DNA of 7,364 nt, taken from positions 1 through 7,364 of the forward strand of contig URKL01000089.1 in the NCBI GenBank assembly GCA_900548485.1, read 5' to 3'. Below, one piece after another: positions 1 through 4,730 of this stretch (positions within the stretch are counted from its first letter, which is position 1; the number at the start of each line of letters is the position of its first letter). Made by a program: the position numbers and the translations under genes. This stretch comes from an uncultured Succinatimonas sp. (lineage in GTDB: Bacteria > Pseudomonadota > Gammaproteobacteria > Enterobacterales > Succinivibrionaceae). Below the pieces are notes generated by a model. That model ran no database searches. It was not told where the DNA came from and saw only the letters and a program-made list of their open reading frames with translations.

Positions 1-94
1 CGAATATACGCCCATTATTTTTCCCTTCTCCGGAAAATATTCGTGGATAGGCTGCGCTCATGCAGGAAAGGCTTCCGAGAATGTACCAGTACAT
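1..94 (-). CDS. Start of an unidentified protein with a hydrophobic N-terminus, running off the left edge
   Basis: Only about 31 residues are visible, so no family can be assigned. The frame opens with ATG-TAC-TGG at 94, or with the in-frame ATG at 100. The first 15 or so residues are hydrophobic (YWYILGSLSCMSAA), like a signal peptide or a first membrane helix, and a polar stretch rich in Gly, Asn and Lys follows. An AGGAAG sequence lies six bases upstream of the ATG at 94. The gene starts just after the stop of the 93-residue gene on the same strand and looks like the second cistron of that transcript. Upstream the frame is closed by TGA-TAA near position 165, which limits the start choice. 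The frame could be chance, because it is short and truncated. Confidence 0.42.
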   Translation of the reverse strand, partial: MYWYILGSLSCMSAAYPRIFSGEGKNNGRIF

Positions 95-99
95 GATCA

Positions 100-119
100 T
101 CTTCCTGTCGTCAGGAAGA
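100..119 (-). promoter_or_regulatory. Hairpin joining a stop codon to the next gene's ribosome binding site
   Basis: The strand reads TCTTCCTG-ACGA-CAGGAAGA, a perfect 8-bp stem with a 4-base loop. The 5' arm contains the last two codons of the 93-residue gene and the first two bases of its stop codon. The 3' arm contains the AGGAAG that precedes the next start codon. A ribosome finishing the first gene would open the stem and expose the site, a classic translational-coupling layout. Bacteroidota rely weakly on Shine-Dalgarno pairing, so the function is inferred from layout only. Confidence 0.4.
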
Positions 120-392
120 CGTTTCAGAATAGTTGCATCCTTGTTCCTCTTCTTCCTTTATCAGGGAGCCATATTCCTCTTTCCATTTAGAAAAAGAATT
201 ATTATCTATAGTAACTACCTTGTCTTCATCCCTTTGGGAGAATTTTTCTTGCTTTTGATCAGGACTAATGGAACTTCTTGCTATTGTAAAATTATCATCC
301 TTGAATCCAATAGGTTTGTTGTTTGAAGAAGATATATGCCCTATTATTAAGGATATAACAATTATAGATATGACTAATATTATGTAAAACAT
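111..392 (-). CDS. Small membrane-anchored protein of unknown function, 93 residues
   Basis: I do not recognise a family. Residues 2-21 form one strongly hydrophobic helix (FYIILVISIIVISLIIGHI). About 70 polar, highly charged residues follow, ending in an acidic stretch (KEEEEQ), so the protein is probably an N-terminally anchored membrane protein with a soluble tail. The frame is open further upstream to a GTG at 446, but that start lies inside the conserved leader stem-loop. The ATG at 392 sits 13 bases after the stem's outer GAATTC segment, almost the same position as the start codon of the 112-residue gene after its own leader (14 bases), so I choose 392. A promoter at 504-534 serves it. 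A second gene may follow in the same transcript. The plus-strand frame opposite (60-326) is its shadow. Confidence 0.62.
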   Translation of the reverse strand: MFYIILVISIIVISLIIGHISSSNNKPIGFKDDNFTIARSSISPDQKQEKFSQRDEDKVVTIDNNSFSKWKEEYGSLIKEEEEQGCNYSETSS

Positions 393-403
393 ATTGTAAT
401 ATG

Positions 404-480
404 GCGAATTCCTTATGTCGTGTGCCAACTGGAACCACCCAGCCACCCGATTTTACGGGTGCACGACATAAGGAATTCGC
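404..480 (-). ncRNA. Structured 5' leader, copy A (three-way junction)
   Basis: The outer stem is 19 perfect base pairs: GCGAATTCCTTATGTCGTG at 404-422 pairs with 462-480. Inside it are two hairpins: CACCCG/CGGGTG (444-449 with 456-461, 6-base loop) and CTGG/CCAG (429-432 with 439-442, 6-base loop). TTGGCA in the RNA (plus-strand positions 423-428) can also pair with TGCCAA (plus-strand 494-499) close to the predicted transcription start, forming a pseudoknot. The leader ends just before the start codon of the 93-residue gene. The same architecture with different stem sequences recurs at 2570-2645. It may be a regulatory leader RNA, or possibly a folded recombination site. Confidence 0.6.
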
Positions 481-503
481 GAGTTAGTTTGTTTTGGCAG
501 TTG

Positions 504-534
504 CTAAAGTACATTCTTTTGGGGAATCTACAAA
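504..534 (-). promoter_or_regulatory. Bacteroidota-type promoter for the 93-residue gene
   Basis: On the minus strand TTTG (534-531) is followed after 19 bases by TACTTTAG (511-504), close to the Bacteroidota consensus TTTG-N19-21-TAnnTTTG. The -33 element lies inside the outer arm of the hairpin at 525-573. The same TTTG-N19-TACTTTAG arrangement is repeated exactly at 2674-2704. Transcription should start near 498-502, giving a leader of about 110 bases. Confidence 0.65.
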
Positions 535-573
535 CAAAAGTAGAGTTTTTTGCTCTGCTTTTGTTTGTAGATT
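525..573. terminator. Long hairpin with TTTTTTG loop after the KAP gene
   Basis: Arms 525-545 and 553-573 form 21 pairs with one mismatch (a G.U pair in a plus-strand RNA), closed by a 7-base loop TTTTTTG. It lies 40 bases past the KAP stop codon and before the next promoter, the usual place for a terminator. No clear U-tract follows on the minus strand, so it may also act as a DNA or RNA structure in its own right. The loop is identical to that of the hairpin at 2707-2733. Confidence 0.5.
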
Positions 574-612
574 TAATATAGACTGAGAAAATTATATTAA
601 TTAAGAACGTGA

Positions 613-2028
613 TTATTCTATATTATAGATCGCAAAATTTTCCAGTAGATTAATTCTTTGAGTAAAATAATGTAAAGGTACTGCTATATTACGTTGAGAT
701 GTCCATTCTAAAGCTGAAGACAAAAGTTCTTTGTTGATCGTCTTTACATTAAAATTGATTACTAGATTTGGTTGAGAAGGATCTCTAGTTAAGAGTTTGT
801 CGTTCTCATCGGAATTTTCATACTTAAAAGTATAACATCTTAATAATAAGGCTATGGTGAAATGAAATTGTCGACTAGGAGAATATCTATACTTTTCTTT
901 AATCTGTAAAATTTGTTTTGGAATTATACTTTCTAATTGATCTGTAAGTTCTTGTATAGTATAACTTTCGTGGATTATTTTTGCATAACAATCGGATTCA
1001 CAAATTCGAAGGTATGTTAATAGACATATTAAATCAGCATATATGACTTGGTCATGTCTATACATATTCAAAGATAAACGAATATGAGCAAATATTTTTT
1101 CTATTTGTCTTAGTGATAGATTCTTATGCATAAAGAGAATATTGGCTATAGCCAAAAAAGATTCTTCTATTTCTCTAGTACCTCTTGGTCTTTCATATGC
1201 TTCGAAGCCATAGTAGTCATATAAATAGCTACAGAACTTCTCTACATCAGGATCAGGTAAAGCATATTCAATATCAATAAATCTTTTAAGATATTCATCG
1301 GCATTTATTGATTCACTTCCGTAATATCCGCGTATGGAGTTACTTAATTGTTCTTTATCTATGGATAAGACAAATATAATATTAGGTATGTTGAAAAGAT
1401 GTTTTATTCGTTCTAGTACCTTTACAGCATAATGTGGGTTACATCGATCAAGCTCATCTATGATAAATATCAATGGTTTCTTTTCGCAAACTTTATCTAC
1501 AAATATTTCGAGCTCTTTTCGAAATTCTAGTAGACTTCCTTTTTGGCTTTCATAATTATCTATTTCTTTTTCCAACATGGAAGACCCTTCTTCGGCACAA
1601 TCACAAAGAATCTCAACTACTTCTTCACCTGCATATTTCTTAATTACTCCCTTGAACATTGCAGGGACTGCCTTTAGTACAATTCTTCCCGCTGTATTTA
1701 TCATGGATGATGCTAACTCCTTTGTTTTTTGAGGAGAGTTTATTTTCTTAAGTTCGCCAAGCAACCCTACCAAAGGGTCTGAAATAAAGTCATTTTCCCA
1801 AGCATTAAAATATAATGTTTGGAAGTTATCTAACTCAAGATATGCTTTCCACATTTCTACAAATGTAGTTTTCCCTGTTCCCCATTTGCCGTCTATAGCT
1901 AAGACAAATCCTTTTTCATATGTAGTGATAATGGCTTTTAGTACTTCTGCGTACTTTTCTCGACCTAATTTACAATTTAGAAAGGGCTGGTCAGCCGGGA
2001 TTTCTAATTTTCCAAGTTTACAATTCAT
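613..2028 (-). CDS. KAP-family P-loop NTPase, 471 residues
   Basis: This is a STAND/AAA-like ATPase of the KAP family (named for Kidins220/ARMS and PifA; Pfam KAP_NTPase). Members use ATP to drive assembly or signalling, often at membranes and often in anti-phage or plasmid-exclusion roles. The Walker A motif is GKWGTGKTT at residues 47-55. The KAP-typical FNAWENDF segment follows at 74-81. Walker B is PLIFIIDELDRC at 185-196, with a sensor-like LSIDKEQL at 221-228 and YLKRFIDIEY at 246-255. The C-terminal half is mainly helical. Many KAP proteins carry membrane helices between Walker A and B. Here that insert (about residues 100-180) is amphipathic and charged, so the protein looks soluble, and nearby small membrane proteins could supply an anchor (inference). 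The ATG at 2028 follows a plausible promoter closely, giving a leader of only about 20-25 bases. The exact role is unknown. Confidence 0.9.
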   Translation of the reverse strand: MNCKLGKLEIPADQPFLNCKLGREKYAEVLKAIITTYEKGFVLAIDGKWGTGKTTFVEMWKAYLELDNFQTLYFNAWENDFISDPLVGLLGELKKINSPQKTKELASSMINTAGRIVLKAVPAMFKGVIKKYAGEEVVEILCDCAEEGSSMLEKEIDNYESQKGSLLEFRKELEIFVDKVCEKKPLIFIIDELDRCNPHYAVKVLERIKHLFNIPNIIFVLSIDKEQLSNSIRGYYGSESINADEYLKRFIDIEYALPDPDVEKFCSYLYDYYGFEAYERPRGTREIEESFLAIANILFMHKNLSLRQIEKIFAHIRLSLNMYRHDQVIYADLICLLTYLRICESDCYAKIIHESYTIQELTDQLESIIPKQILQIKEKYRYSPSRQFHFTIALLLRCYTFKYENSDENDKLLTRDPSQPNLVINFNVKTINKELLSSALEWTSQRNIAVPLHYFTQRINLLENFAIYNIE

Positions 2029-2056
2029 AGTACGTGTTTTTAATTTGTTACAAGTG

Positions 2057-2087
2057 CAAAGATAAGAGGAATAAAATTGAATGTACT
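2057..2087 (-). promoter_or_regulatory. Promoter of the KAP gene
   Basis: The minus strand carries TATCTTTG (2064-2057) followed by CAC, a perfect match to the Bacteroidota -7 element TAnnTTTG. The -33 side is weak: TTAG about 21 bases upstream. It overlaps a divergent promoter candidate for the 43-residue gene, so the 97-base gap between the two genes could hold shared control. Confidence 0.55.
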
Positions 2088-2107
2088 AAAATAATGTTGT
2101 ATTTTAG
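2077..2107 (+). promoter_or_regulatory. Candidate promoter of the 43-residue gene
   Basis: TTG at 2077-2079, a 20-base spacer, then TATTTTAG at 2100-2107, one mismatch from TAnnTTTG. Transcription would start about 10 bases before the ATG at 2126. It is weaker than the other promoters in this region. Confidence 0.35.
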
Positions 2108-2125
2108 CTCAAAAATAGTCCGAAT

Positions 2126-2257
2126 ATGAATGAACAAGAATTGATAGAAAAAATGCAAAAGCGCATTAAACTGCTTGAGGTGAAATTTAAGATCCTTAAT
2201 ATAGCCATTGTCATTCTTAGCATAGGACTGATATTATTGCGATTAAGGTTCCTATAA
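2126..2257 (+). CDS. Single-helix membrane microprotein, 43 residues
   Basis: It begins ATG-AAT-GAA-CAA and ends at TAA 2255-2257. Residues 1-22 are a charged, probably helical segment with heptad-like Leu/Ile spacing (ELIEKMQKRIKLLEVKF). Residues 23-38 are a hydrophobic span (ILNIAIVILSIGLILL), followed by a short basic end (RLRFL) that favours the positive-inside rule with the C-terminus in the cytoplasm. I do not recognise a family. It is divergent from the KAP gene, with a candidate promoter in the 97-base gap, and its last 41 bases overlap the 3' end of the 112-residue gene tail to tail. The size, layout and amphipathic-plus-membrane pattern suit a partner or small toxin-like peptide, but a chance frame cannot be excluded. 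Confidence 0.45.
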   Translation: MNEQELIEKMQKRIKLLEVKFKILNIAIVILSIGLILLRLRFL

Positions 2258-2555
2258 TTCCAGCAATTGCACCTATAATTTCTATTTTGTCTTTAGTTGT
2301 GTACTTTGGTTGTTTGTTTTTGGGCGAGCAATAATTTTTCCCCCTTTCGGTTATCATAATCCAATAATTATCATTTCCTAAGTAGCATATATAGTCTTCT
2401 TTTATAAGAACAGATATTGTTTGTTCTATCTCGATCTCTCGATATCCTTTATTTTTTAGGTAGTAGTAATAATCATCTGTAAATGTACTCTCTGAGTCTT
2501 TAGAGGCTAAATATGATAATAAGGATATCGCAATCTTTCCCTGTTGTTCTGTCAT
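2217..2555 (-). CDS. Winged-helix-like protein with C-terminal membrane helix, 112 residues
   Basis: Residues 1-75 look like a winged helix-turn-helix fold: helices at about 6-18, 27-36 and 41-53, then a beta-wing pattern (YICYLGNDNYWIMITERGKNY) ending in the TERG segment typical of such domains. Residues 76-90 are a basic linker (KNKQPKYTTKDK), and residues 91-111 a membrane helix rich in Ile and Gly. A tail-anchored protein with a DNA- or protein-binding head on the cytoplasmic side is therefore likely. No named family is recognised. The ATG at 2555 lies 14 bases beyond the outer GATTC of leader copy B. The gene lies just upstream of the KAP gene on the same strand, but a separate KAP promoter lies between them. 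Its 3' end overlaps the plus-strand 43-residue gene. Confidence 0.7.
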   Translation of the reverse strand: MTEQQGKIAISLLSYLASKDSESTFTDDYYYYLKNKGYREIEIEQTISVLIKEDYICYLGNDNYWIMITERGKNYCSPKNKQPKYTTKDKIEIIGAIAGIIGTLIAIISVLC

Positions 2556-2569
2556 GCATATAAATGGGC

Positions 2570-2645
2570 GAATCCCTCACTATAGTGCGCCCACCGGTGT
2601 TATTATCCGGAACCAGCTGTCTGGTTACACTATGGTAAAGGATTC
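2570..2645 (-). ncRNA. Structured 5' leader, copy B (three-way junction)
   Basis: Arms 2570-2587 and 2628-2645 pair over 18 positions. In the minus-strand RNA there are 15 Watson-Crick pairs, two G.U pairs and one C.A mismatch. The plus-strand copy folds slightly less well, which favours the minus-strand transcript. Inside are AACCAG/CTGGTT (2611-2616 with 2621-2626, 4-base loop) and CCGG/CCGG (2594-2597 with 2607-2610, 9-base loop). TGGGCG (plus-strand 2588-2593) can pair with TGCCCA (plus-strand 2664-2669) near the RNA start. Order, stem length and distance to the start codon match copy A. Confidence 0.58.
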
Positions 2646-2673
2646 ATGTTTTAATAACGATATTGGGCAGGTG

Positions 2674-2704
2674 CTAAAGTACAATCTTTTTCAGATTCGA
2701 CAAA
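2674..2704 (-). promoter_or_regulatory. Bacteroidota-type promoter for the 112-residue gene
   Basis: TTTG (2704-2701), a 19-base spacer and TACTTTAG (2681-2674) on the minus strand, then CACCTGCC. Elements, spacing and the bases after the -7 box match the promoter at 504-534, so the two small-protein genes should be expressed together. The leader is about 115 bases. Confidence 0.65.
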
Positions 2705-2706
2705 GA

Positions 2707-2733
2707 GTAAGCGGAGTTTTTTGCTCCGCTTAC
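2707..2733. terminator. Hairpin with TTTTTTG loop after the HTH gene
   Basis: GTAAGCGGAG (2707-2716) pairs perfectly with CTCCGCTTAC (2724-2733) around the loop TTTTTTG. It lies 10 bases past the stop codon of the HTH-domain gene and directly before the -33 box of the next promoter. There is no strong U-tract after it on the minus strand. It is the counterpart of the hairpin at 525-573. Confidence 0.5.
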
Positions 2734-2742
2734 AAATGAAAG

Positions 2743-3210
2743 TTAAAAGTTGGCTACTTCGTAATATTTAAAAAAGTAATATAGTGCTACCTTGTGCCAT
2801 TTGGTCAGTTCCTTGTCTCCGGACAGGAGTGAGGATACAGTGCATTTGTCAATACCTGTATAGTTGCTCAGATGTTTGCTTTTTAATCCTAAGCGTTCCA
2901 TCCGTCTTTTGATCCAGTCAATCGTGATTCCGTCGATATCTTTGCGATCGAAGTTCACGGCTGACACAGTGAGCTTCCAGTCGTCCGGGATCTCTCCCTT
3001 AAACATATCACGGATACGTTCCGTCAGTTCCTTTTTGGAGAGGAACTTGTCATTTACCAGGTCTTTTTGTTCAGCGCGAACAATTAAGCGACCTTCATTA
3101 TAGGATACAACCTCAATAGAGATATGTCCCATGCGCTGATACTGCCTTGCGAACTCGTCGATCCGCTTTTTACTCTCGGCAGGGAGAGGTAGTAATTCAA
3201 GATTCTTCAT
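2743..3210 (-). CDS. Helix-turn-helix protein, 155 residues
   Basis: The C-terminal third (residues about 97-150) is a Cro/C1-like helix-turn-helix: WIKRRMERLGL, then SKHLSNYTGID as the first two helices and KCTVSSLLSG as the recognition helix, ending in a hydrophobic aromatic helix (ALYYFFKYY). Residues 1-50 give a small alpha/beta region, and residues 56-90 a charged segment (LSKKELTERIRDMFKGEIP). From memory, similar proteins without a gene name are frequent in accessory and mobile DNA of Bacteroides. It probably binds DNA as a regulator, although the HTH may serve another role. I see no clear TTTG/TAnnTTTG promoter in the 80 bases upstream, so it may be read together with the truncated gene before it. 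A hairpin follows its stop. Confidence 0.75.
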   Translation of the reverse strand: MKNLELLPLPAESKKRIDEFARQYQRMGHISIEVVSYNEGRLIVRAEQKDLVNDKFLSKKELTERIRDMFKGEIPDDWKLTVSAVNFDRKDIDGITIDWIKRRMERLGLKSKHLSNYTGIDKCTVSSLLSGDKELTKWHKVALYYFFKYYEVANF

Positions 3211-3291
3211 AATTCATCAATTTACGTTTTGATAATCGGGTATTTAATAATACAATATACTTTGTAATGGAGGGGCTTTCGCCCCTCCGGA
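3211..3291 (-). other. Intergenic gap with a GNRA-capped hairpin
   Basis: The only structure I see is GGAGGGGC-GAAA-GCCCCTCC in the minus-strand RNA (3288-3269), a perfect 8-bp GC-rich stem with a GAAA tetraloop. It lies three bases past the stop of the truncated gene at 3292. No U-tract follows on either strand, so it may be a weak terminator or an mRNA-stabilising 3' end instead of a full terminator. The rest is AT-rich, without a convincing promoter. Confidence 0.5.
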
Positions 3292-3429
3292 TCACAATTT
3301 GATGAGTCTCATTTGCCCAATGTCGAAAATAGCGATCTGCCCATTTTCACGTCCGAATTGCTTGGCTTCTTCGAGATTAGTGAAAATCCGGATAGAATCG
3401 AAGTAGAACATTCCGTTTTCTTCGTTGTG
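3292..3429 (-). pseudogene. C-terminal fragment of an unidentified Bacteroidota-like protein
   Basis: The minus frame gives 45 residues ending at TGA 3294-3292. They read like the end of a real small protein: NGMFYFDSIRIFTNLEEAKQF, then GRENGQIAIFDIGQMRLIKL. Upstream the frame stays open for only four more codons and then meets TAA at 3444-3442, with no start codon, so the gene is cut at about 3430. The opposite-strand polygalacturonase loses its own N-terminus at the same place. It would be the gene before the HTH protein in the same direction. No function can be inferred. Confidence 0.6.
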
Positions 3430-3440
3430 AGGCCTTAGAG
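3426..3440. other. Junction between Bacteroidota-like and gammaproteobacterial DNA
   Basis: Minus-strand coding ends at 3429 and plus-strand GH28 coding is clearly under way by 3438. Promoter grammar, gene families and coding strand all switch here. Neither truncated gene has a start codon on its own side. No inverted or direct repeat, integrase site or IS end is visible; an AGGCCT palindrome at 3430-3435 lies at the seam. Misassembly or ligation of two genomes is the simplest explanation. Confidence 0.7.
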
Positions 3441-4343
3441 GTTAGAAAAGCCGTACGATCTGGAAATATTGCTTTATTTGAGAAGCTTTTTCCTAATGTA
3501 AAGCTTGCAAACGGCATGCCACGTCCTTGGCTTATTGAATTTAATAATGTCGATGGTGCGATGATCCATGGCATTAATATTAGAAACTCACCGATGTGGA
3601 ATATTGTCTTACGCAATAGTAAGAATTTAGGGGTTGAAGATGTCAATATTAAAGCCCCGATAGAGTCTCCTAATACCGATGGTATTGATATTGTTTCCTC
3701 ACAAAATGTATTGATTAAAAAAGTAGAAATTTACACAGGTGATGACAATATCGCAGTTAAAAGCGGTGTAGATCAGAATGGGGCATTACCTTCTGCGGAT
3801 ATTATAATTGAAGATAGTATCATGCGTGCAGGCCATGGAGTCTCAATTGGCTCTGAGACAGCGAACGGTATTGGTAAAGTTGAGGTACGTAATCTGACCT
3901 TTGATGCTACTGAAAATGGTATTCGAATTAAGAGTGCTCGTGATCGTGGTAATAATATTGGTCCGCTTATTGTCAATGATATTAAGATGCAAAAGGTTGA
4001 AACTCCAATTTTAATCACATGTTCTTATGCAGGACAATCTGGCGCAAAGGGAATGAGCTTAGTTGAGCCTTTAGAAAATGCTGAAAGAAGCGCAACCACT
4101 CCTTATATTAAAGGAGCTTATATCAATAACTTAGTTGCAACTGATGCTAATATTGCGGCTTTACTGTCAGGTTTGCCTGAGAGCTTAATTAAAGAAGTTG
4201 TATTTGAAAATGTTAAGATTGATTCAAAATATGGCGTTCAAGCTCGTTATGTTGATGGTACCTTTAATAGAGTCAAAATTAACTGCCAAGAGGGTGAGTC
4301 TTTAGTTAAAGGCCCTAACGTTTTCATAAAAGAGACCCGTTAA
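3438..4343 (+). CDS. GH28 polygalacturonase, C-terminal part (N-terminus missing)
   Basis: Glycoside hydrolase family 28 enzymes cut alpha-1,4-galacturonan in pectin with a right-handed beta-helix. All four signature motifs are present, counting from the Met at 3516: NTDG at 53-56, GDD at 75-77, GHGVS at 106-110 and RIK at 137-139. These supply the catalytic aspartates, the histidine and the substrate-binding Arg/Lys. The sequence RPWLIEF at 3-9 is the usual lead into the beta-helix core. The frame continues upstream of that Met without a stop (EVRKAV.. at 3438) and without any start codon, so the Met at 3516 is internal. About 150-200 N-terminal residues, with any signal peptide, are lost at the junction. 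Exo- or endo-action and location cannot be told without them. A strong terminator follows. Confidence 0.85.
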   Translation, partial: EVRKAVRSGNIALFEKLFPNVKLANGMPRPWLIEFNNVDGAMIHGINIRNSPMWNIVLRNSKNLGVEDVNIKAPIESPNTDGIDIVSSQNVLIKKVEIYTGDDNIAVKSGVDQNGALPSADIIIEDSIMRAGHGVSIGSETANGIGKVEVRNLTFDATENGIRIKSARDRGNNIGPLIVNDIKMQKVETPILITCSYAGQSGAKGMSLVEPLENAERSATTPYIKGAYINNLVATDANIAALLSGLPESLIKEVVFENVKIDSKYGVQARYVDGTFNRVKINCQEGESLVKGPNVFIKETR

Positions 4344-4363
4344 TAAACTATTTTTGAATAAAT

Positions 4364-4405
4364 AATGTTCTCCTTATCTTAAAAAATAGGAGAACATTGT
4401 TTTTG
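4364..4405 (+). terminator. Intrinsic terminator of the GH28 gene
   Basis: AATGTTCTCCT (4364-4374) pairs perfectly with AGGAGAACATT (4388-4398), 11 bp with a 13-base AT-rich loop, followed by GTTTTTG. Confidence 0.85.
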
Positions 4406-4445
4406 GGCTTTTCTAATTTCTAGCAAAAAACAAAAATAATAAAAG

Positions 4446-4474
4446 TTATCATTTTTATATTTTGTTTGTAAGCT
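4446..4474 (+). promoter_or_regulatory. Weak candidate sigma70 promoter before the NrdD-like gene
   Basis: TTATCA, a 17-base spacer and TAAGCT. It lies in an AT-rich gap after a strong terminator, so some promoter is required here, but other boxes in this stretch fit nearly as well (for example TAAAAT at 4474-4479). Confidence 0.3.
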
Positions 4475-4512
4475 AAAATAAAATTCGAGATATAAAAATG
4501 TCGGAGGCGAAT

Positions 4513-4686
4513 ATGCAATTATCGTCATATTGTAGATTAAAACCTAATCATAATGGTGTGGTTGGTAAAGGTGTTCATTTTGAAAGAATAAGAAGAGTTA
4601 CAGGTTATCTGGTGGGCACTTTAGATAGATTTAATGATGCTAAACGTGCAGAAGAGCGCGATCGTGTAAAACATTTACATGTTTAA
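4513..4686 (+). CDS. Small protein resembling the C-terminal tail of anaerobic ribonucleotide reductase NrdD, 57 residues
   Basis: Residues 26-56 (IRRVTGYLVGTLDRFNDAKRAEERDRVKHL) line up well with my recollection of the end of E. coli NrdD, RRVCGYL...FNAGK.EE..RRVKHL. The rest of NrdD is absent: no ten-stranded barrel, no glycyl-radical motif and no four-cysteine zinc site, so it cannot reduce nucleotides alone. It could be a stand-alone accessory or regulatory subunit, a conserved orphan family, or a decayed fragment. The clean start, good length and own terminator argue for a live gene. I choose ATG 4513 over ATG 4498 because GGAGG at 4503-4507 sits five bases before it and lies inside the longer reading. 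Confidence 0.7.
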   Translation: MQLSSYCRLKPNHNGVVGKGVHFERIRRVTGYLVGTLDRFNDAKRAEERDRVKHLHV

Positions 4687-4689
4687 GTT

Positions 4690-4713
4690 AAGCCCTCAAT
4701 TTGAGGGCTTTTT
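4690..4713 (+). terminator. Intrinsic terminator after the NrdD-like gene
   Basis: AAGCCCTC (4690-4697) pairs with GAGGGCTT (4703-4710) around the loop AATTT, followed by a T-run to 4713. It ends 17 bases before the next gene's ATG, leaving no room for a promoter between. Confidence 0.85.
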
Positions 4714-4730
4714 AATTAGTGAAAAAGCTT

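Noticed and set aside
1..43. CGAATAT/ATATTCG inverted repeat at the left edge
   Set aside because: Only 7 bp with a 29-base loop inside a coding frame; likely chance.
60..326. Plus-strand open frame of 88 codons
   Set aside because: It lies antisense to the 93-residue gene, whose promoter, leader and start position are supported by the second copy of the same block. The plus frame has no promoter or recognisable features.
393..446. GTG-started 18-residue N-terminal extension of the 93-residue protein
   Set aside because: It would put the leader stem-loop inside the coding region, whereas the ATG at 392 matches the leader-to-start distance of copy B.
404..480. Invertible promoter (phase-variation inverton) or transposon inverted repeats
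   Set aside because: The promoter lies outside the inverted arms, the enclosed 39 bases contain no promoter, and no recombinase or transposase gene is present.
2554..2739. Plus-strand open frame of 61 codons
   Set aside because: It covers the leader, promoter and hairpin of block B, whose conserved elements explain the sequence better.
2864..3103. Plus-strand open frame of 79 codons
   Set aside because: Antisense shadow of the HTH-protein gene, Ser/Arg-rich composition typical of a shadow frame.
3377..3646. Minus-strand open frame of 89 codons crossing the junction
   Set aside because: It runs antisense to GH28 coding sequence on one side and out of frame with the truncated gene on the other.
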